64,000 bases of DNA from Goodfellowiella coeruleoviolacea (GTDB lineage Bacteria > Actinomycetota > Actinomycetes > Mycobacteriales > Pseudonocardiaceae), in assembly GCF_024171785.1 (NCBI RefSeq), contig NZ_JAMTCK010000003.1, forward strand, positions 1 to 64,000, read 5' to 3'. Positions 1 to 7,702 of the stretch are shown one piece after another. The translations under genes were made by a program, and so were the position numbers. The notes below the pieces were generated by a model that made no database searches, had not been told where the DNA came from, and was given only the letters and a program-made list of their open reading frames with translations. The first letter of the stretch is position 1. Each line of letters starts with the position of its first letter.

Positions 1-108
1 ATGGCGGAGGGGAAACGCCCGGTCCCATTCCGAACCCGGAAGCTAAGCCCTCCTGCGCCGATGGTACTGCACTCGGAGGGGTGTGGGAGAGTAGGTCGCC
101 GCCGGACA
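1..108 (+). rRNA. rrf: 5S ribosomal RNA, 5' end cut by window edge
   Basis: The sequence contains the conserved 5S core (GGGAAACGCCCGGT, then CATTCCGAACCCGGAAGCTAAG, GCGCCGATGGTACTGC and a GAGAGTAGG-type loop) and ends in CGCCGCCGGACA. By comparison with known actinobacterial 5S genes of about 115-120 nt, roughly the first 11 bases lie outside the window. Its position, followed at once by a terminator, implies that a 16S-23S-5S operon runs into the window from the left on the + strand. Confidence 0.96.
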
Positions 109-115
109 TTCTTTC

Positions 116-176
116 TGGTCTGGAGGGGTTTGTGGTTGACGCGAGAGCGTCCCCGAACCCCTCCAGACCATTTTTT
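116..176 (+). terminator. rRNA operon terminator
   Basis: A 15-bp perfect inverted repeat (116-130 with 156-170) is followed directly by six T residues at 171-176. A small nested hairpin (GACGC/GCGTC) sits in the loop. It starts eight bases after the 5S 3' end. This is an intrinsic terminator of the classical type, uncommon in the rest of this GC-rich window. Confidence 0.93.
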
Positions 177-257
177 ATGCCCAGCATCTGCTGACGCGCA
201 GAAGACACCGGGTGCTGGACATGCCCTGGGTGTCCCACCGCCAGGTCAGACTGGCGG

Positions 258-875
258 TCAGGCGGGCGTGTCCACAATCGTGACTCGGCTGACGTCGTCG
301 ATCCGGTAGCCGAACCCGCGCACGGTGGTGATCAGCGGCAGCTCGGCACCGAGTTTGCTGCGCAGGCGGCGGACGTGGACGTCCACCGTTCGACTGTCGT
401 CGTGCTTGACCTCGCCCCAGACCCTGGTCATCAGGGCCTTGCGCGGGTGGACCTGGTGCGGGTGCTGGCAGAGAAACAGCAGCAGGTCGAACTCCAGCCG
501 GGTCAGGTCCAGCGGGTGGTTGTCCCGAACGACTCGCCGGGCGGCGACCACGATCTGGAGCAGCGGCCAGGCCGCTGGCGAGCTGGCCGAGCGTGGGCGG
601 GGTAGCCGGGGTTGCGCTGTGTCGTCCCCGGAGGCGGTTTCATTACTGCTGGGGAGCGCGGCGTCGGTGATGATGGCCAGCTCCGACCGGATGGCCGGGC
701 CGAGCGCCGCGCGGATGGCCTTGGCCAGGTGGGCGGCGAGGGTGGGCGCCTGGTCGTAGTCGGTCCGCACCTGGAAGGTGACCGTGACCTCGGCGCTCCG
801 GGACGATCTGGTCGGTGGCGGTGCCGGTTCGGCAGGGGCGGCTGTCTCGCGGTGCTGGGAGATCCGCACAAGCAT
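258..875 (-). CDS. Orphan OmpR-type winged-helix DNA-binding protein
   Basis: A 205-residue protein. The C-terminal half (about residues 105-197) is a transcriptional-regulator winged helix of the OmpR/PhoB class: LTRLEFDLLLFLC, then SRTVDVHVRRLRSKLG as recognition helix, then the wing TTVRGFGYRI. The N-terminal hundred residues have no receiver domain: no Asp-containing phosphoacceptor strand is visible, only a short mixed alpha/beta stretch and a Pro/Ser-rich linker. The ATG at 875 is preceded by GTGAGG at good spacing, which decides the start over an upstream in-frame codon. A short inverted repeat (237-258) overlaps the stop and may end transcription. The gene converges on the rRNA terminator. 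Targets are unknown; it may act without phosphorylation or bind another ligand through its N-terminus. Confidence 0.8.
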   Translation of the reverse strand: MLVRISQHRETAAPAEPAPPPTRSSRSAEVTVTFQVRTDYDQAPTLAAHLAKAIRAALGPAIRSELAIITDAALPSSNETASGDDTAQPRLPRPRSASSPAAWPLLQIVVAARRVVRDNHPLDLTRLEFDLLLFLCQHPHQVHPRKALMTRVWGEVKHDDSRTVDVHVRRLRSKLGAELPLITTVRGFGYRIDDVSRVTIVDTPA

Positions 876-1137
876 GGGTACCTCACGACGATCAGTGCAC
901 CGGCCGGTGGCCGGTGCAGACGTGTGTCGGCTCAGAGGTGGTGCAGGGCCTGCTGTTGTGGTTGCTGGCCATGCGCACGGCACGGCCAGCAGCGGGCACA
1001 TGCCTGAGCCGCGACACGGACAAAGTCAACGTGTCGTCGCTTGGTCAGGGTGGTGGAAACCACGCAACTATCGGACCAAGGGGCGCGGGACGGTGTCAAC
1101 GCGTTCCAGTTGGTGGGCCGACTGCGTGGTGGGGTGG

Positions 1138-2448
1138 TCAGCTGGTGGCGGCGTAGGCCGGGGTTGGTGCTGCCACGTCGGCAGGTGCCACTTCGGCAGG
1201 TGCCGGTTCTGCGGTTGCTCGGGCCTGGGGCGCGGGGGTCGGCCGGGCAGCCGTCCTGGTCAGGGCGAACCACGCGACCAGGGTGGCCAGGATGACCGCG
1301 GCGCCGGCCAGGTGCAGGGTGACGGCCGGACCGATGTCCTCACACAGCCAGCCCAGCAGCGGGCCGCCCACCGCGCCGGCGCCGGCGCTGACCATGCCCT
1401 GGGCGGAGAGCACGCGGCCGCGCATCTCCTCAGCGGTGTCCAGCTGCACGCGGGTGCTCATGGTGGTGTCGATGAGGACAGCTCCCGCGGCGATCGGGAT
1501 CAGCAGGGTGGCGAAGGCGAACACGCCGTTGGACAGTCCGCTGACCGCCTGGAGCATTCCGGTGGTCGCCGCCGTGACCAGCAACAGCCGCAGGGTGAGC
1601 GCGGGCCGCTGCGCCGCGACCAGGCCGCCGAGCACCGTCCCCACGGCGAACACCGTGGACAGCAGGCCGTATCCGGCCGCGCCGGCGTTGAGCGGCCCCT
1701 GGCTCATGGCGGCCATGGTCACCTGGTAGTTGCGGCCGAGACTGGACAGCGCGAATCCGAGCAGGAACAGCACCAGCACGCGGTGGTCGGCGCGCAGGTA
1801 GCGCAGGCCGGCGCGGATACCGGCGCGTTCCGGTGGGCTGACCGCCAGCGGGTGCAGCAGTTCGGGGCGGATGCGTGCCAGGGCGACGAGCACCGCGACG
1901 AAGCTCAGGGCGTTGCCCAGGAAGAGGACCGGCTCGCCAAGCACACCGACCAGCACGCCGGCCAGGCTCATGCCGAGGATGCGTCCGGCTGAGTTGAGCA
2001 CCGAGCCCAGCGCCAGTGCGTTGCCGAGATCGGCGGGGCCCACCACCTGGGAGCCGAAGCGCCCCAGCGCCGGTCCGTCGAACACGCCGACCAGGCCGGA
2101 CAGGACGGACAGCAGGTAGAACCCGGACAGTGGGCCGTCGCCCCAGGCCAGCGCCGCCATGGCGAGCGCGAGGACGGCGTGCGTGCTCTGCGCGTACCGG
2201 ATGACCCGCTGCGGCGGGAACCGGTCGGCGAGCGCCCCGGCCCAGGAACCGAGCAGCAGCGCGGGCAGTGCCTGCAACAGCACGGAGAGGCCAACCGAGG
2301 CCGCCGAGCCGGTTCGGTCCAGTACCAGCCAGTTCAACGCCAGGACCTGCATCCACGAACCGGTGACCGACACCAGGTCGGCCGTTGCCCACAGCCGGTA
2401 GTTCCGCTGGCCGAGGGCACGGAACATCGGCGGCATGCGGTGCCGCAA
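1138..2448 (-). CDS. MFS exporter (EntS/MFS_3-like)
   Basis: A 436-residue integral membrane protein with about twelve hydrophobic segments and the start LGQRNYRLWATADLVSVTGSWMQ typical of the enterobactin-exporter-like MFS_3 group. The loop between TM2 and TM3 holds the MFS signature variant GALADRFPPQRVI. Such proteins export siderophores, macrolides or other small molecules by proton antiport; the substrate cannot be read from sequence. The TTG at 2448 is chosen because GGAAGG lies 5 nt upstream; ATG codons four and seven residues on are alternatives but are too far from it. The C-terminal 35 residues are Ala/Pro-rich and cytoplasmic. No regulator is adjacent on the same strand, but the divergent TetR gene with its double operator lies about 300 bp upstream. 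Confidence 0.85.
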   Translation of the reverse strand: MRHRMPPMFRALGQRNYRLWATADLVSVTGSWMQVLALNWLVLDRTGSAASVGLSVLLQALPALLLGSWAGALADRFPPQRVIRYAQSTHAVLALAMAALAWGDGPLSGFYLLSVLSGLVGVFDGPALGRFGSQVVGPADLGNALALGSVLNSAGRILGMSLAGVLVGVLGEPVLFLGNALSFVAVLVALARIRPELLHPLAVSPPERAGIRAGLRYLRADHRVLVLFLLGFALSSLGRNYQVTMAAMSQGPLNAGAAGYGLLSTVFAVGTVLGGLVAAQRPALTLRLLLVTAATTGMLQAVSGLSNGVFAFATLLIPIAAGAVLIDTTMSTRVQLDTAEEMRGRVLSAQGMVSAGAGAVGGPLLGWLCEDIGPAVTLHLAGAAVILATLVAWFALTRTAARPTPAPQARATAEPAPAEVAPADVAAPTPAYAATS

Positions 2449-2712
2449 GGGGACCTTCCTTAGGACAGGCTGAACGTCGCCGAGTCAGCGAAAGCGCCCC
2501 GCCAGCAGCGACAGTGGGTGTGGGTGTGATGGGCGCCGAACAACAAAAGACCGCCTGGCAGCGTAGCAACCGCGGAACGCGATTCCGGCCTCCAGCGGCC
2601 GGACTATTGCCTATCCCACGTTTGCTAACACTTCTCCTCAGTGGATCATCGCCGCAGGTCAGCGGCTTGTCGGGGTAGCTGGACGGTGCCGGGTCGGCGG
2701 TTGGGCCAGTAT
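2449..2712. other. Divergent intergenic region, no gene seen
   Basis: The space between the MFS gene and the TetR operator is noticeably less GC-rich than its surroundings (for example the stretch around 2540-2640) and should hold the promoter of the MFS gene. I see no convincing coding frame or RNA here. Confidence 0.5.
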
Positions 2713-2759
2713 CGGAGTGAGTACTTACTTCTCCATTGACGGAGTAAGTACTCACTCCG
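2713..2759. promoter_or_regulatory. Double TetR operator
   Basis: A perfect 17-bp inverted repeat, 2713-2729 against 2743-2759, separated by 13 bp and ending 12 bp before the TetR start codon. Each arm contains AGTGAGTACTTACT or its complement, which is itself a near-perfect 14-bp palindrome, so the site reads as two TetR-dimer operators rather than one. This sequence type (GAGTacTcAC cores) is common for TetR-family autoregulators. It probably controls the TetR/MFS operon and possibly the divergent MFS gene. Confidence 0.85.
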
Positions 2760-2771
2760 TACTGTTGCGGT

Positions 2772-3434
2772 ATGACACCCACACCACCCCGGCGTCGGGC
2801 GCCGGGCATGAGCCCTGAACAGCGGCGCGAAATGATCGTGCGGGCGGCGTTGCCGCTGGTCGCCGAGTACGGCGCGAGCGTGACCACCGCTCAGGTGGCC
2901 CGCGCCGCCGGCATCGGCGAGGCCACGATCTTCCGCGCTTTCACCGACAAGGACAGCCTGCTGGCCGCGTGCATGGCCGAGGCGATGCGGCCCGACCACG
3001 TGGTGCGGGAACTCGCCTCCGTCTCGTTGGACCAGCCGCTGGCCGCGCGGCTGCTCGACGCGGCCGACGCGCTCAGCGCGTTCCTGGCGCGCATGGGGGC
3101 CATCGCCGGTGCCCTGCACGCGTCCGGTCACCTGACTCGCGCACCCGAGCGCGGGGCCGAGCGGAAGCCACCGCGGGCGGCGGAGCGGGATGCCTCGCTG
3201 GCCGCGATCCAGGACGCGCTGGCCGAGCTGTTCGAACCCGATCGCGCGTCACTGCGCCTGCCGCCGGAGCGGTTGGCCGACGTGTTCGGCATGCTGATGA
3301 TGTCGGCCGGCCGGATGCGCTCCGAGATCAGCGACCAGGGCGCCGTCAGCACCAGGGAGCTTGTCGACCTCTTCCTGCACGGTGCTGTCACGGATGGGGG
3401 CGTGGACACGTCAGCGGTACCGGAGGACCGGTGA
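2772..3434 (+). CDS. TetR/AcrR family repressor
   Basis: A 220-residue regulator. Residues about 15-60 form the TetR helix-turn-helix (EMIVRAALPLVAEYG, TTAQVARAAGIGEATIFRAF). The C-terminal ligand-binding domain is unassigned. The stop overlaps the GTG of the downstream DHA2 exporter by four bases (GTGA), so the two are translationally coupled and the repressor very likely senses an exporter substrate. The operator pair immediately upstream points to negative autoregulation. The N-terminal methionine at 2772 is used although an internal ATG fourteen codons on is possible; no strong ribosome-binding site is visible before 2772, so a leaderless transcript is plausible. Confidence 0.9.
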   Translation: MTPTPPRRRAPGMSPEQRREMIVRAALPLVAEYGASVTTAQVARAAGIGEATIFRAFTDKDSLLAACMAEAMRPDHVVRELASVSLDQPLAARLLDAADALSAFLARMGAIAGALHASGHLTRAPERGAERKPPRAAERDASLAAIQDALAELFEPDRASLRLPPERLADVFGMLMMSAGRMRSEISDQGAVSTRELVDLFLHGAVTDGGVDTSAVPEDR

Positions 3435-4957
3435 CCGCCGCCGCCGAGGCCGACCCGTTCGCCGAGATGAGCGCCGGCACGCGGCGCGCGGTGACGTTCG
3501 CGCTGCTCGGTTGCGCGTTCCTGGGCATGCTCGACGGCACCGTGGTCGGCACCGCCATGCCGCGGATCGTCGCCGACCTGGGTGGTGACCAGACCTGGTA
3601 CGTGTGGGTGGTCACCGTCTACCTGTTGACCTCGACGGTGACCGTGCCGCTGTACGGGCGGTTCTCCGACCTGCGTGGCCGGCGCGCACCGCTGCTGACC
3701 GGGCTGGGGATCTTCCTCGCCGGCTCGGTGGCCTGCGGGGCGGCCGGCAGCGTCCCCGCCCTGGTCGTGTTCCGGGCGGTGCAGGGCATCGGCGCTGGTG
3801 CGCTGCTGACCGTGGGCATGGCAGCGGTGCGGGACCTCTACCCGCCGCACCGGGCGACCGGCCTGCTGCGGATGCAGACGCTGCTCGCCGGCATGATGGC
3901 GGCCGGTCTGATCGGCGGCCCACTGGTCGGCGGGCTGCTCAGCGACCACGCCGGTTGGCGCTGGGCGTTCCTGCTCAACCTGCCGGTCGGCCTGGTCGCC
4001 GGCGCGGTCGTGGTGCTCGGCCTACCCCGGCACCGCCCGTCGCGTGCCGGCACCGGACCGGTGGACCTCGCCGGGATCGTGCTGCTCACCACAGGGCTGT
4101 CGCTGGTGCTGCTCGGGCTGGCGCTCACGGGCCACCCGGTGGCGGCGCAGCCGCGCGCGTGGACGGATCCGCGGGTCGCCGTGGCCCTGGTCGTGGGGCT
4201 GGGGCTGCTGGCGGTCCTCGTTCCGGTCGAGCGGCGAGCAGCGGTACCAGTGCTGCCGCTGCGCCTGTTCACCCGCCGGACCTATGCGGCGGTGGTTGCG
4301 GCGGGGTTCTTCTTCCAGGTGGCCAGCCTGCCGGCGACCATCCTGCTGCCGTTGTACTTCCAGCAGGTGCGTGGGCACACGGCGACCGCGTCCGGGTTGT
4401 TCCTGCTGCCGTTGATGATCGGCATGGTGGTGGGCAACCGGCTCACGGCCGCGCTGATCATCCGGACCGGGCGGGCCAGGGCCGTGCTGCTGGCCGGGGC
4501 GGGGTTGGTGACCGGGGGAACCGTGCTGTTCTTCCTGCTCGGCACCACCACGGCACCGGCCGTGGTCAGCTGTTGGCTCGCGCTCATCGGGCTGGGCATC
4601 GGGCCGGCCATGGGTGGCGCGACCATGGTGGCCCAGTTCAGCGTGCCGGGTGCGGACGCTGGTAGCGCCACCGCCGGCTCGGCGTTGAGCAAGCAGGTGG
4701 GTGGGGTGTTCGGGCTGGCCTGCGCGCAGTCGCTGCTGGCCCAGCAGCTCGCGGCGCACGGGGCTTCGGCCGAGGCCACCAGTCGGGCCATCGGCGGCAC
4801 GGTGGCGTGGATCGGCGGCGCCGCCGGCCTGCTCGCCGTGGTGGCGGTGCTGGTGATGCGGGATATCCCGCTGTTGGCGGGTGTGCGGCAGCCGCCCGGG
4901 AGTGCGGGCCAGCGGCGACAACAGGAACAGCGGGCGGTGGCGACGGATTCCCCGTGA
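3431..4957 (+). CDS. DHA2-family MFS drug exporter, 14 TM
   Basis: A 508-residue multidrug-exporter-like protein. The TM1 motif LDGTVVGTAMPRI and the loop motif GRFSDLRGRRAPLL are the hallmarks of the DHA2 (EmrB/QacA) group, as is RAVQGIGAGALL in TM4-5. The length and hydrophobic pattern fit 14 membrane segments. The GTG start at 3431 has GGAGGA 4-9 nt upstream and overlaps the TetR stop. The protein probably exports a toxic compound under control of the upstream repressor; the substrate is unknown. Confidence 0.9.
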   Translation: MTAAAEADPFAEMSAGTRRAVTFALLGCAFLGMLDGTVVGTAMPRIVADLGGDQTWYVWVVTVYLLTSTVTVPLYGRFSDLRGRRAPLLTGLGIFLAGSVACGAAGSVPALVVFRAVQGIGAGALLTVGMAAVRDLYPPHRATGLLRMQTLLAGMMAAGLIGGPLVGGLLSDHAGWRWAFLLNLPVGLVAGAVVVLGLPRHRPSRAGTGPVDLAGIVLLTTGLSLVLLGLALTGHPVAAQPRAWTDPRVAVALVVGLGLLAVLVPVERRAAVPVLPLRLFTRRTYAAVVAAGFFFQVASLPATILLPLYFQQVRGHTATASGLFLLPLMIGMVVGNRLTAALIIRTGRARAVLLAGAGLVTGGTVLFFLLGTTTAPAVVSCWLALIGLGIGPAMGGATMVAQFSVPGADAGSATAGSALSKQVGGVFGLACAQSLLAQQLAAHGASAEATSRAIGGTVAWIGGAAGLLAVVAVLVMRDIPLLAGVRQPPGSAGQRRQQEQRAVATDSP

Positions 4958-5376
4958 CCGTGTTCGTCCAGAGTGGACGTTGTGGGACATGTGGGATTTG
5001 GTTGCCGTGAGGCGGGGCGCCGCCGGCTGGGCCCGAGCGAGGTCGCGCGTGGACAGCGGGGTGCGGTGCGCTGTTGTCGTTGCGTGGCATGGGTAGCCGT
5101 CGGAGTGGTGTGTCCTTCGTGGACAGTCCACAGTTGACTGTGGTGCTGCGGGGTTCGGGGCGGTCGCCACGCTGCGGACGTCCGCGGGTGGTTCCGTCGG
5201 CGGGAGCTGTCGCCGGGGTGGGTGGTGGTGATCGGCGGCTGGTTTTGGCGCCGCTGTCAGGTGCCCGAGGTCAGGAGATCCGGGGCGGACGCGTTCTGCC
5301 CGTTGCCAGGCAGCCGGTGCTCGTGGCGGTGGTGCGGGGGCGGTGCGCCTTCGGCTGCGGTCTGCTCGTTGGCCCA
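4958..5376. other. Intergenic region between convergent genes, no gene seen
   Basis: No frame here has credible start signals or domain content. It contains two palindromes of the GTGGAC/GTCCAC kind: GTCCAGAGTGGAC at 4966-4978 and CCACAGT-TG-ACTGTGG at 5128-5143, related to the TCCACWGTGGA motif described in the findings. The dispersed element begins right after it. Confidence 0.5.
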
Positions 5377-5505
5377 GGCCAGCCCCCACCCTTCCCTGGG
5401 GGGCGACCCCGGGTCCAGCCTACCCGGGGTCGCGTGGGGAGGGCAGTGGGGCGGGTGGGGGTGTGGACAACACCGGGGGCTGTGGATAACTGGTGACACG
5501 ATCGG
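5377..5505 (+). repeat. Dispersed DnaA-box element, copy 1
   Basis: About 125 bp. In order: CCCTTCCC (5389-5396) inside a GCCCCC/GGGGGC hairpin; CCAGCCTACC (5415-5424) forming the loop of an 11-bp perfect stem (5404-5414 with 5422-5432); a 37-nt spacer; TGTGGACAA (5462-5470), complement of the high-GC DnaA box TTGTCCACA; 10 nt; TGTGGATAA (5481-5489), complement of TTATCCACA; then CGATCG at 5499-5504. It lies between two convergent genes. The same blocks at the same spacing recur at 19.9 kb and, inverted, at 41.6 kb. Confidence 0.85.
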
Positions 5506-5520
5506 GTGGTTGTGGCTGGG

Positions 5521-6333
5521 TTAGGACGCGTTTTTGCTAGCGGCGAGAAAGGGGCAGCCGACCAGCTTGCGCAGTTCCGTGGCCAGTTCGGCGGCGCTGG
5601 TCACCGCGCGGGAGAACGCGATCCGAACGTCGTGGTCGGAGTCGGCCGCCTCCACGCGCAGCCGCAACCCCAGCCGGTCCAGGCCCAGCGGGCGGACGTG
5701 GCCACCCCGCAGGTGCTCCGGCAGGTGCCTGGCCAGCAGGCCGACCACGTCCCGGTGGGACAGCTCCAGGTGGCGCAGCCACTCGTCCTCGTACTGGTGG
5801 AACGGGTCGGGGGCGGCGTTGGCGAACTCGTCGGCCGGCACCGACCCGGTGCCCTCGGCGTCGGCCAGCACCAGCGACAACGGGTTGAGCCGGAGCACGG
5901 TCGCGCCGTGGCCGGCGTCGAGCAGCCTCGGGTCGGGCCGCTGCTCGGCGATGGCCAACACCTCGGCCCTGGCCTTCTCGCCGGACAGGGCCCGCAGCCA
6001 GCCGGTGATCCACAGCAGGCCGCGCACGGGTTCGCGCAGCCGCACCGGGGCCTGGTCGGCCACCTCCAGCATGGCGGTCAGCTCGCCCCGGGCGGCCTGC
6101 CAGGCCGTGGCGACCAGGGGGTGGTCATCGGGCAGCAGCACCGACGCCGCCCCGCACGGGTGCACGTGGTGCAGCAGCGGGCTGATCCGGGCCACCGGGC
6201 CGGCGGCCGTGGCCGTGCCCTCGGGGGAGGGCAGCAGGGCGGCACGGCCACCCCGGGCGGCAATGGTCCTGGCTCGTTCGGCCAGCTTCGGGGCTGGTGG
6301 ACGACGGTCGGTCGGTTCGGTCAACTCGGCCAC
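5521..6333 (-). CDS. DUF2470 / PNPOx-like protein, iron-regulated
   Basis: A 270-residue protein with an N-terminal split-barrel-like region (pyridoxamine-phosphate-oxidase superfamily) and a C-terminal DUF2470 domain (about 175-260: DEWLRHLELSHRDVVGLLA, then GLRLRVEAADSDHDVRIAFSRAV). The family is related to HugZ/HutZ-type haem-associated proteins. The GTG start at 6333 has a strong AGGAGG seven bases upstream. An IdeR/DtxR-type box lies only 14 bp before the start, so expression should rise when iron is scarce. A role in haem handling or siderophore-linked metabolism is inferred from family and regulation; no catalytic residue can be named. Confidence 0.8.
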   Translation of the reverse strand: MAELTEPTDRRPPAPKLAERARTIAARGGRAALLPSPEGTATAAGPVARISPLLHHVHPCGAASVLLPDDHPLVATAWQAARGELTAMLEVADQAPVRLREPVRGLLWITGWLRALSGEKARAEVLAIAEQRPDPRLLDAGHGATVLRLNPLSLVLADAEGTGSVPADEFANAAPDPFHQYEDEWLRHLELSHRDVVGLLARHLPEHLRGGHVRPLGLDRLGLRLRVEAADSDHDVRIAFSRAVTSAAELATELRKLVGCPFLAASKNAS

Positions 6334-6346
6334 TGCTCACCTCCTG

Positions 6347-6362
6347 GTTAGGCGAGCCTAAC
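6347..6362. promoter_or_regulatory. IdeR/DtxR iron box
   Basis: GTTAGGC-GA-GCCTAAC, 7-bp perfect arms, matching the core of the DtxR/IdeR consensus TTAGGTTAGCCTAACCTAA. It sits just upstream of the Shine-Dalgarno sequence of the DUF2470 gene, where binding of iron-loaded IdeR would block transcription. Confidence 0.85.
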
Positions 6363-6822
6363 TTGCCGGGGCAACGGAGAAAAGGGCTGGGAAAACCGTA
6401 GCGGGACCATCGCCGCACGTGGTAACGCCAACGTTGGTGAGCGAACCACCCAAAAGGGGGACGGAGGTCGACAACGGGCAGGTTCGGCCAGCACAGTCCC
6501 CGGACGTGCCGGCAGAACCACCTGAACGGCCTAGCGTCGGCGCGCTGGTCGCGCGCCCGGAGCTGGCCGTGCGGTCGGGCGTCGCTCGACCGGGGCGTCC
6601 GCTAGGTTGGCGTGGTTGAGCTGGGCGGGTGACCGTCGCGGGCGTGTCGTGCCAGGGTGGGGCAGTGCGGGCCGCTGGCCTCTTCCGGGTAGCGGGTGCC
6701 GGCCGGCTCGGCGAGGCCGCGGTGGAGCTTTTGGGGTAGCCGGCAGGCGCGACCGCAGTACGCGGTTAGTCGCTCCGGGTGTTCGCCAGCCGGACATCTT
6801 TGTTCAGTTGCTGGTACGCCAC
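6363..6822. other. Divergent intergenic region, no gene seen
   Basis: About 460 bp between the DUF2470 gene and the next gene. Short open frames exist on both strands but are Pro/Arg/Gly-rich with no start signal or recognisable domain. I see no RNA gene or repeat. Confidence 0.5.
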
Positions 6823-6828
6823 TAGCGT
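6823..6828 (+). promoter_or_regulatory. -10 element TAGCGT, leaderless start
   Basis: TAGCGT followed by a 7-nt spacer and GTG at 6836, with no Shine-Dalgarno. This spacing predicts transcription beginning at or next to the start codon. Confidence 0.55.
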
Positions 6829-6835
6829 GTCTGCC

Positions 6836-7702
6836 GTGTCAAGCGCTGTCGAACTCCGTGCGCCCGGTCCACGTGGCACTCCTCCGCTGTTGGCGAGGCT
6901 TGTCGACGATGCGGCGTTGTTCCCCCCGGGAAACGCCAGCATGTCCGATGCGGTGCGGGCTCACCTGGATGGACGGGCCGGCGAATTCGCCGGCGTGCTG
7001 GGTCTGTTCCTGTGCCCGGCCTCTCGGCTGCCCGAACTCATCACCGAGCTGATCAAGGCCAAGCCGGTCAAGCCGGTCGGACTGTCCCTGGTGATCGACA
7101 CCGGCCTCGGCGGGGTGCCCAAGGCCGTGTCGATCGTGGAGTCGCGCAGCGAGCTGCTCGCGCTGCGCATGGTCGAGATGCCGGCCCCGTCCGACGTTGA
7201 CGAGGTGTGGCTGGAACGCGTGTCGGAGTTCGTGCCCGAGGATGTCATCCGCGTGGTCGAGCCGCGCCGGGGCGGCCCGGAGTGGCTGGACGGCGTGCGG
7301 CGCGTCGCCGAGCACGGCTCGTGGCCAAAACTGCGCTGCGGTGGGCTGAGCCGGGAGACACCGCCGAGCATCGACGAGGTCGCCGACTTCATGTCCGTGG
7401 TCAGCGGCAGCGGCGTGTCGTTCAAGACCAGCGCCGGACTGCACCACGCGGTGCGCCGGATAGACGAGGAGACCGGCGTGGGCCACCACGGGTTCCTCAA
7501 CCTGCTGGTCGCGACCGCCCGGGCGCTGTCCGGGCGGGACGTCCGCGAGGCGCTGGCCAGTACCGACGGTGCGGCCCTCGCTGAGGAGGCCCGGTCCCTG
7601 TCCGACCCCGCAGCACACGCCGTGCGCGGGGTTTTCGCGTCTTACGGGTCGTGTTCCCTGGCCGAGCCAGTGGCCGACCTGGAACGCCTGGGGCTGCTGT
7701 GA
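6836..7702 (+). CDS. Conserved protein of unknown function, coupled to fumarylacetoacetase
   Basis: A 288-residue soluble protein. Near the N-terminus is the stretch LVDDAALFPPGNASM, and later SGVSFKTSAGLHHAVR, GHHGFLNLLVATARAL and FASYGSCSLAEPV; I recognise these as features of an actinobacterial hypothetical family, but know no assigned activity. Alternating hydrophobic strands and helices (LGLFLCP, GLSLVIDTG, KLRCGG) would suit an alpha/beta barrel, and the Lys in FKTSAG is a candidate functional residue; both are inferences. The start is set by the leaderless promoter; a GTG nine bases earlier is the alternative. It overlaps the fumarylacetoacetase start by four bases (GTGA), so the two are made together and it probably serves the same aromatic-degradation route. 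Confidence 0.75.
   Translation: MSSAVELRAPGPRGTPPLLARLVDDAALFPPGNASMSDAVRAHLDGRAGEFAGVLGLFLCPASRLPELITELIKAKPVKPVGLSLVIDTGLGGVPKAVSIVESRSELLALRMVEMPAPSDVDEVWLERVSEFVPEDVIRVVEPRRGGPEWLDGVRRVAEHGSWPKLRCGGLSRETPPSIDEVADFMSVVSGSGVSFKTSAGLHHAVRRIDEETGVGHHGFLNLLVATARALSGRDVREALASTDGAALAEEARSLSDPAAHAVRGVFASYGSCSLAEPVADLERLGLL

Noticed and set aside
5257-5499. An 80-codon frame overlapping the dispersed element
   Set aside because: Its sequence follows the repeat and palindromes and has no counterpart in the other intergenic copy.
5377-5505. Possible chromosomal origin (oriC) because of DnaA boxes
   Set aside because: Only two boxes, no AT-rich unwinding region, no dnaA/dnaN/recF neighbours, and the same pair occurs at two other places.
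6419-6797. Short open frames on both strands upstream of the fahA operon
   Set aside because: No ribosome-binding site, biased composition and no recognisable sequence.
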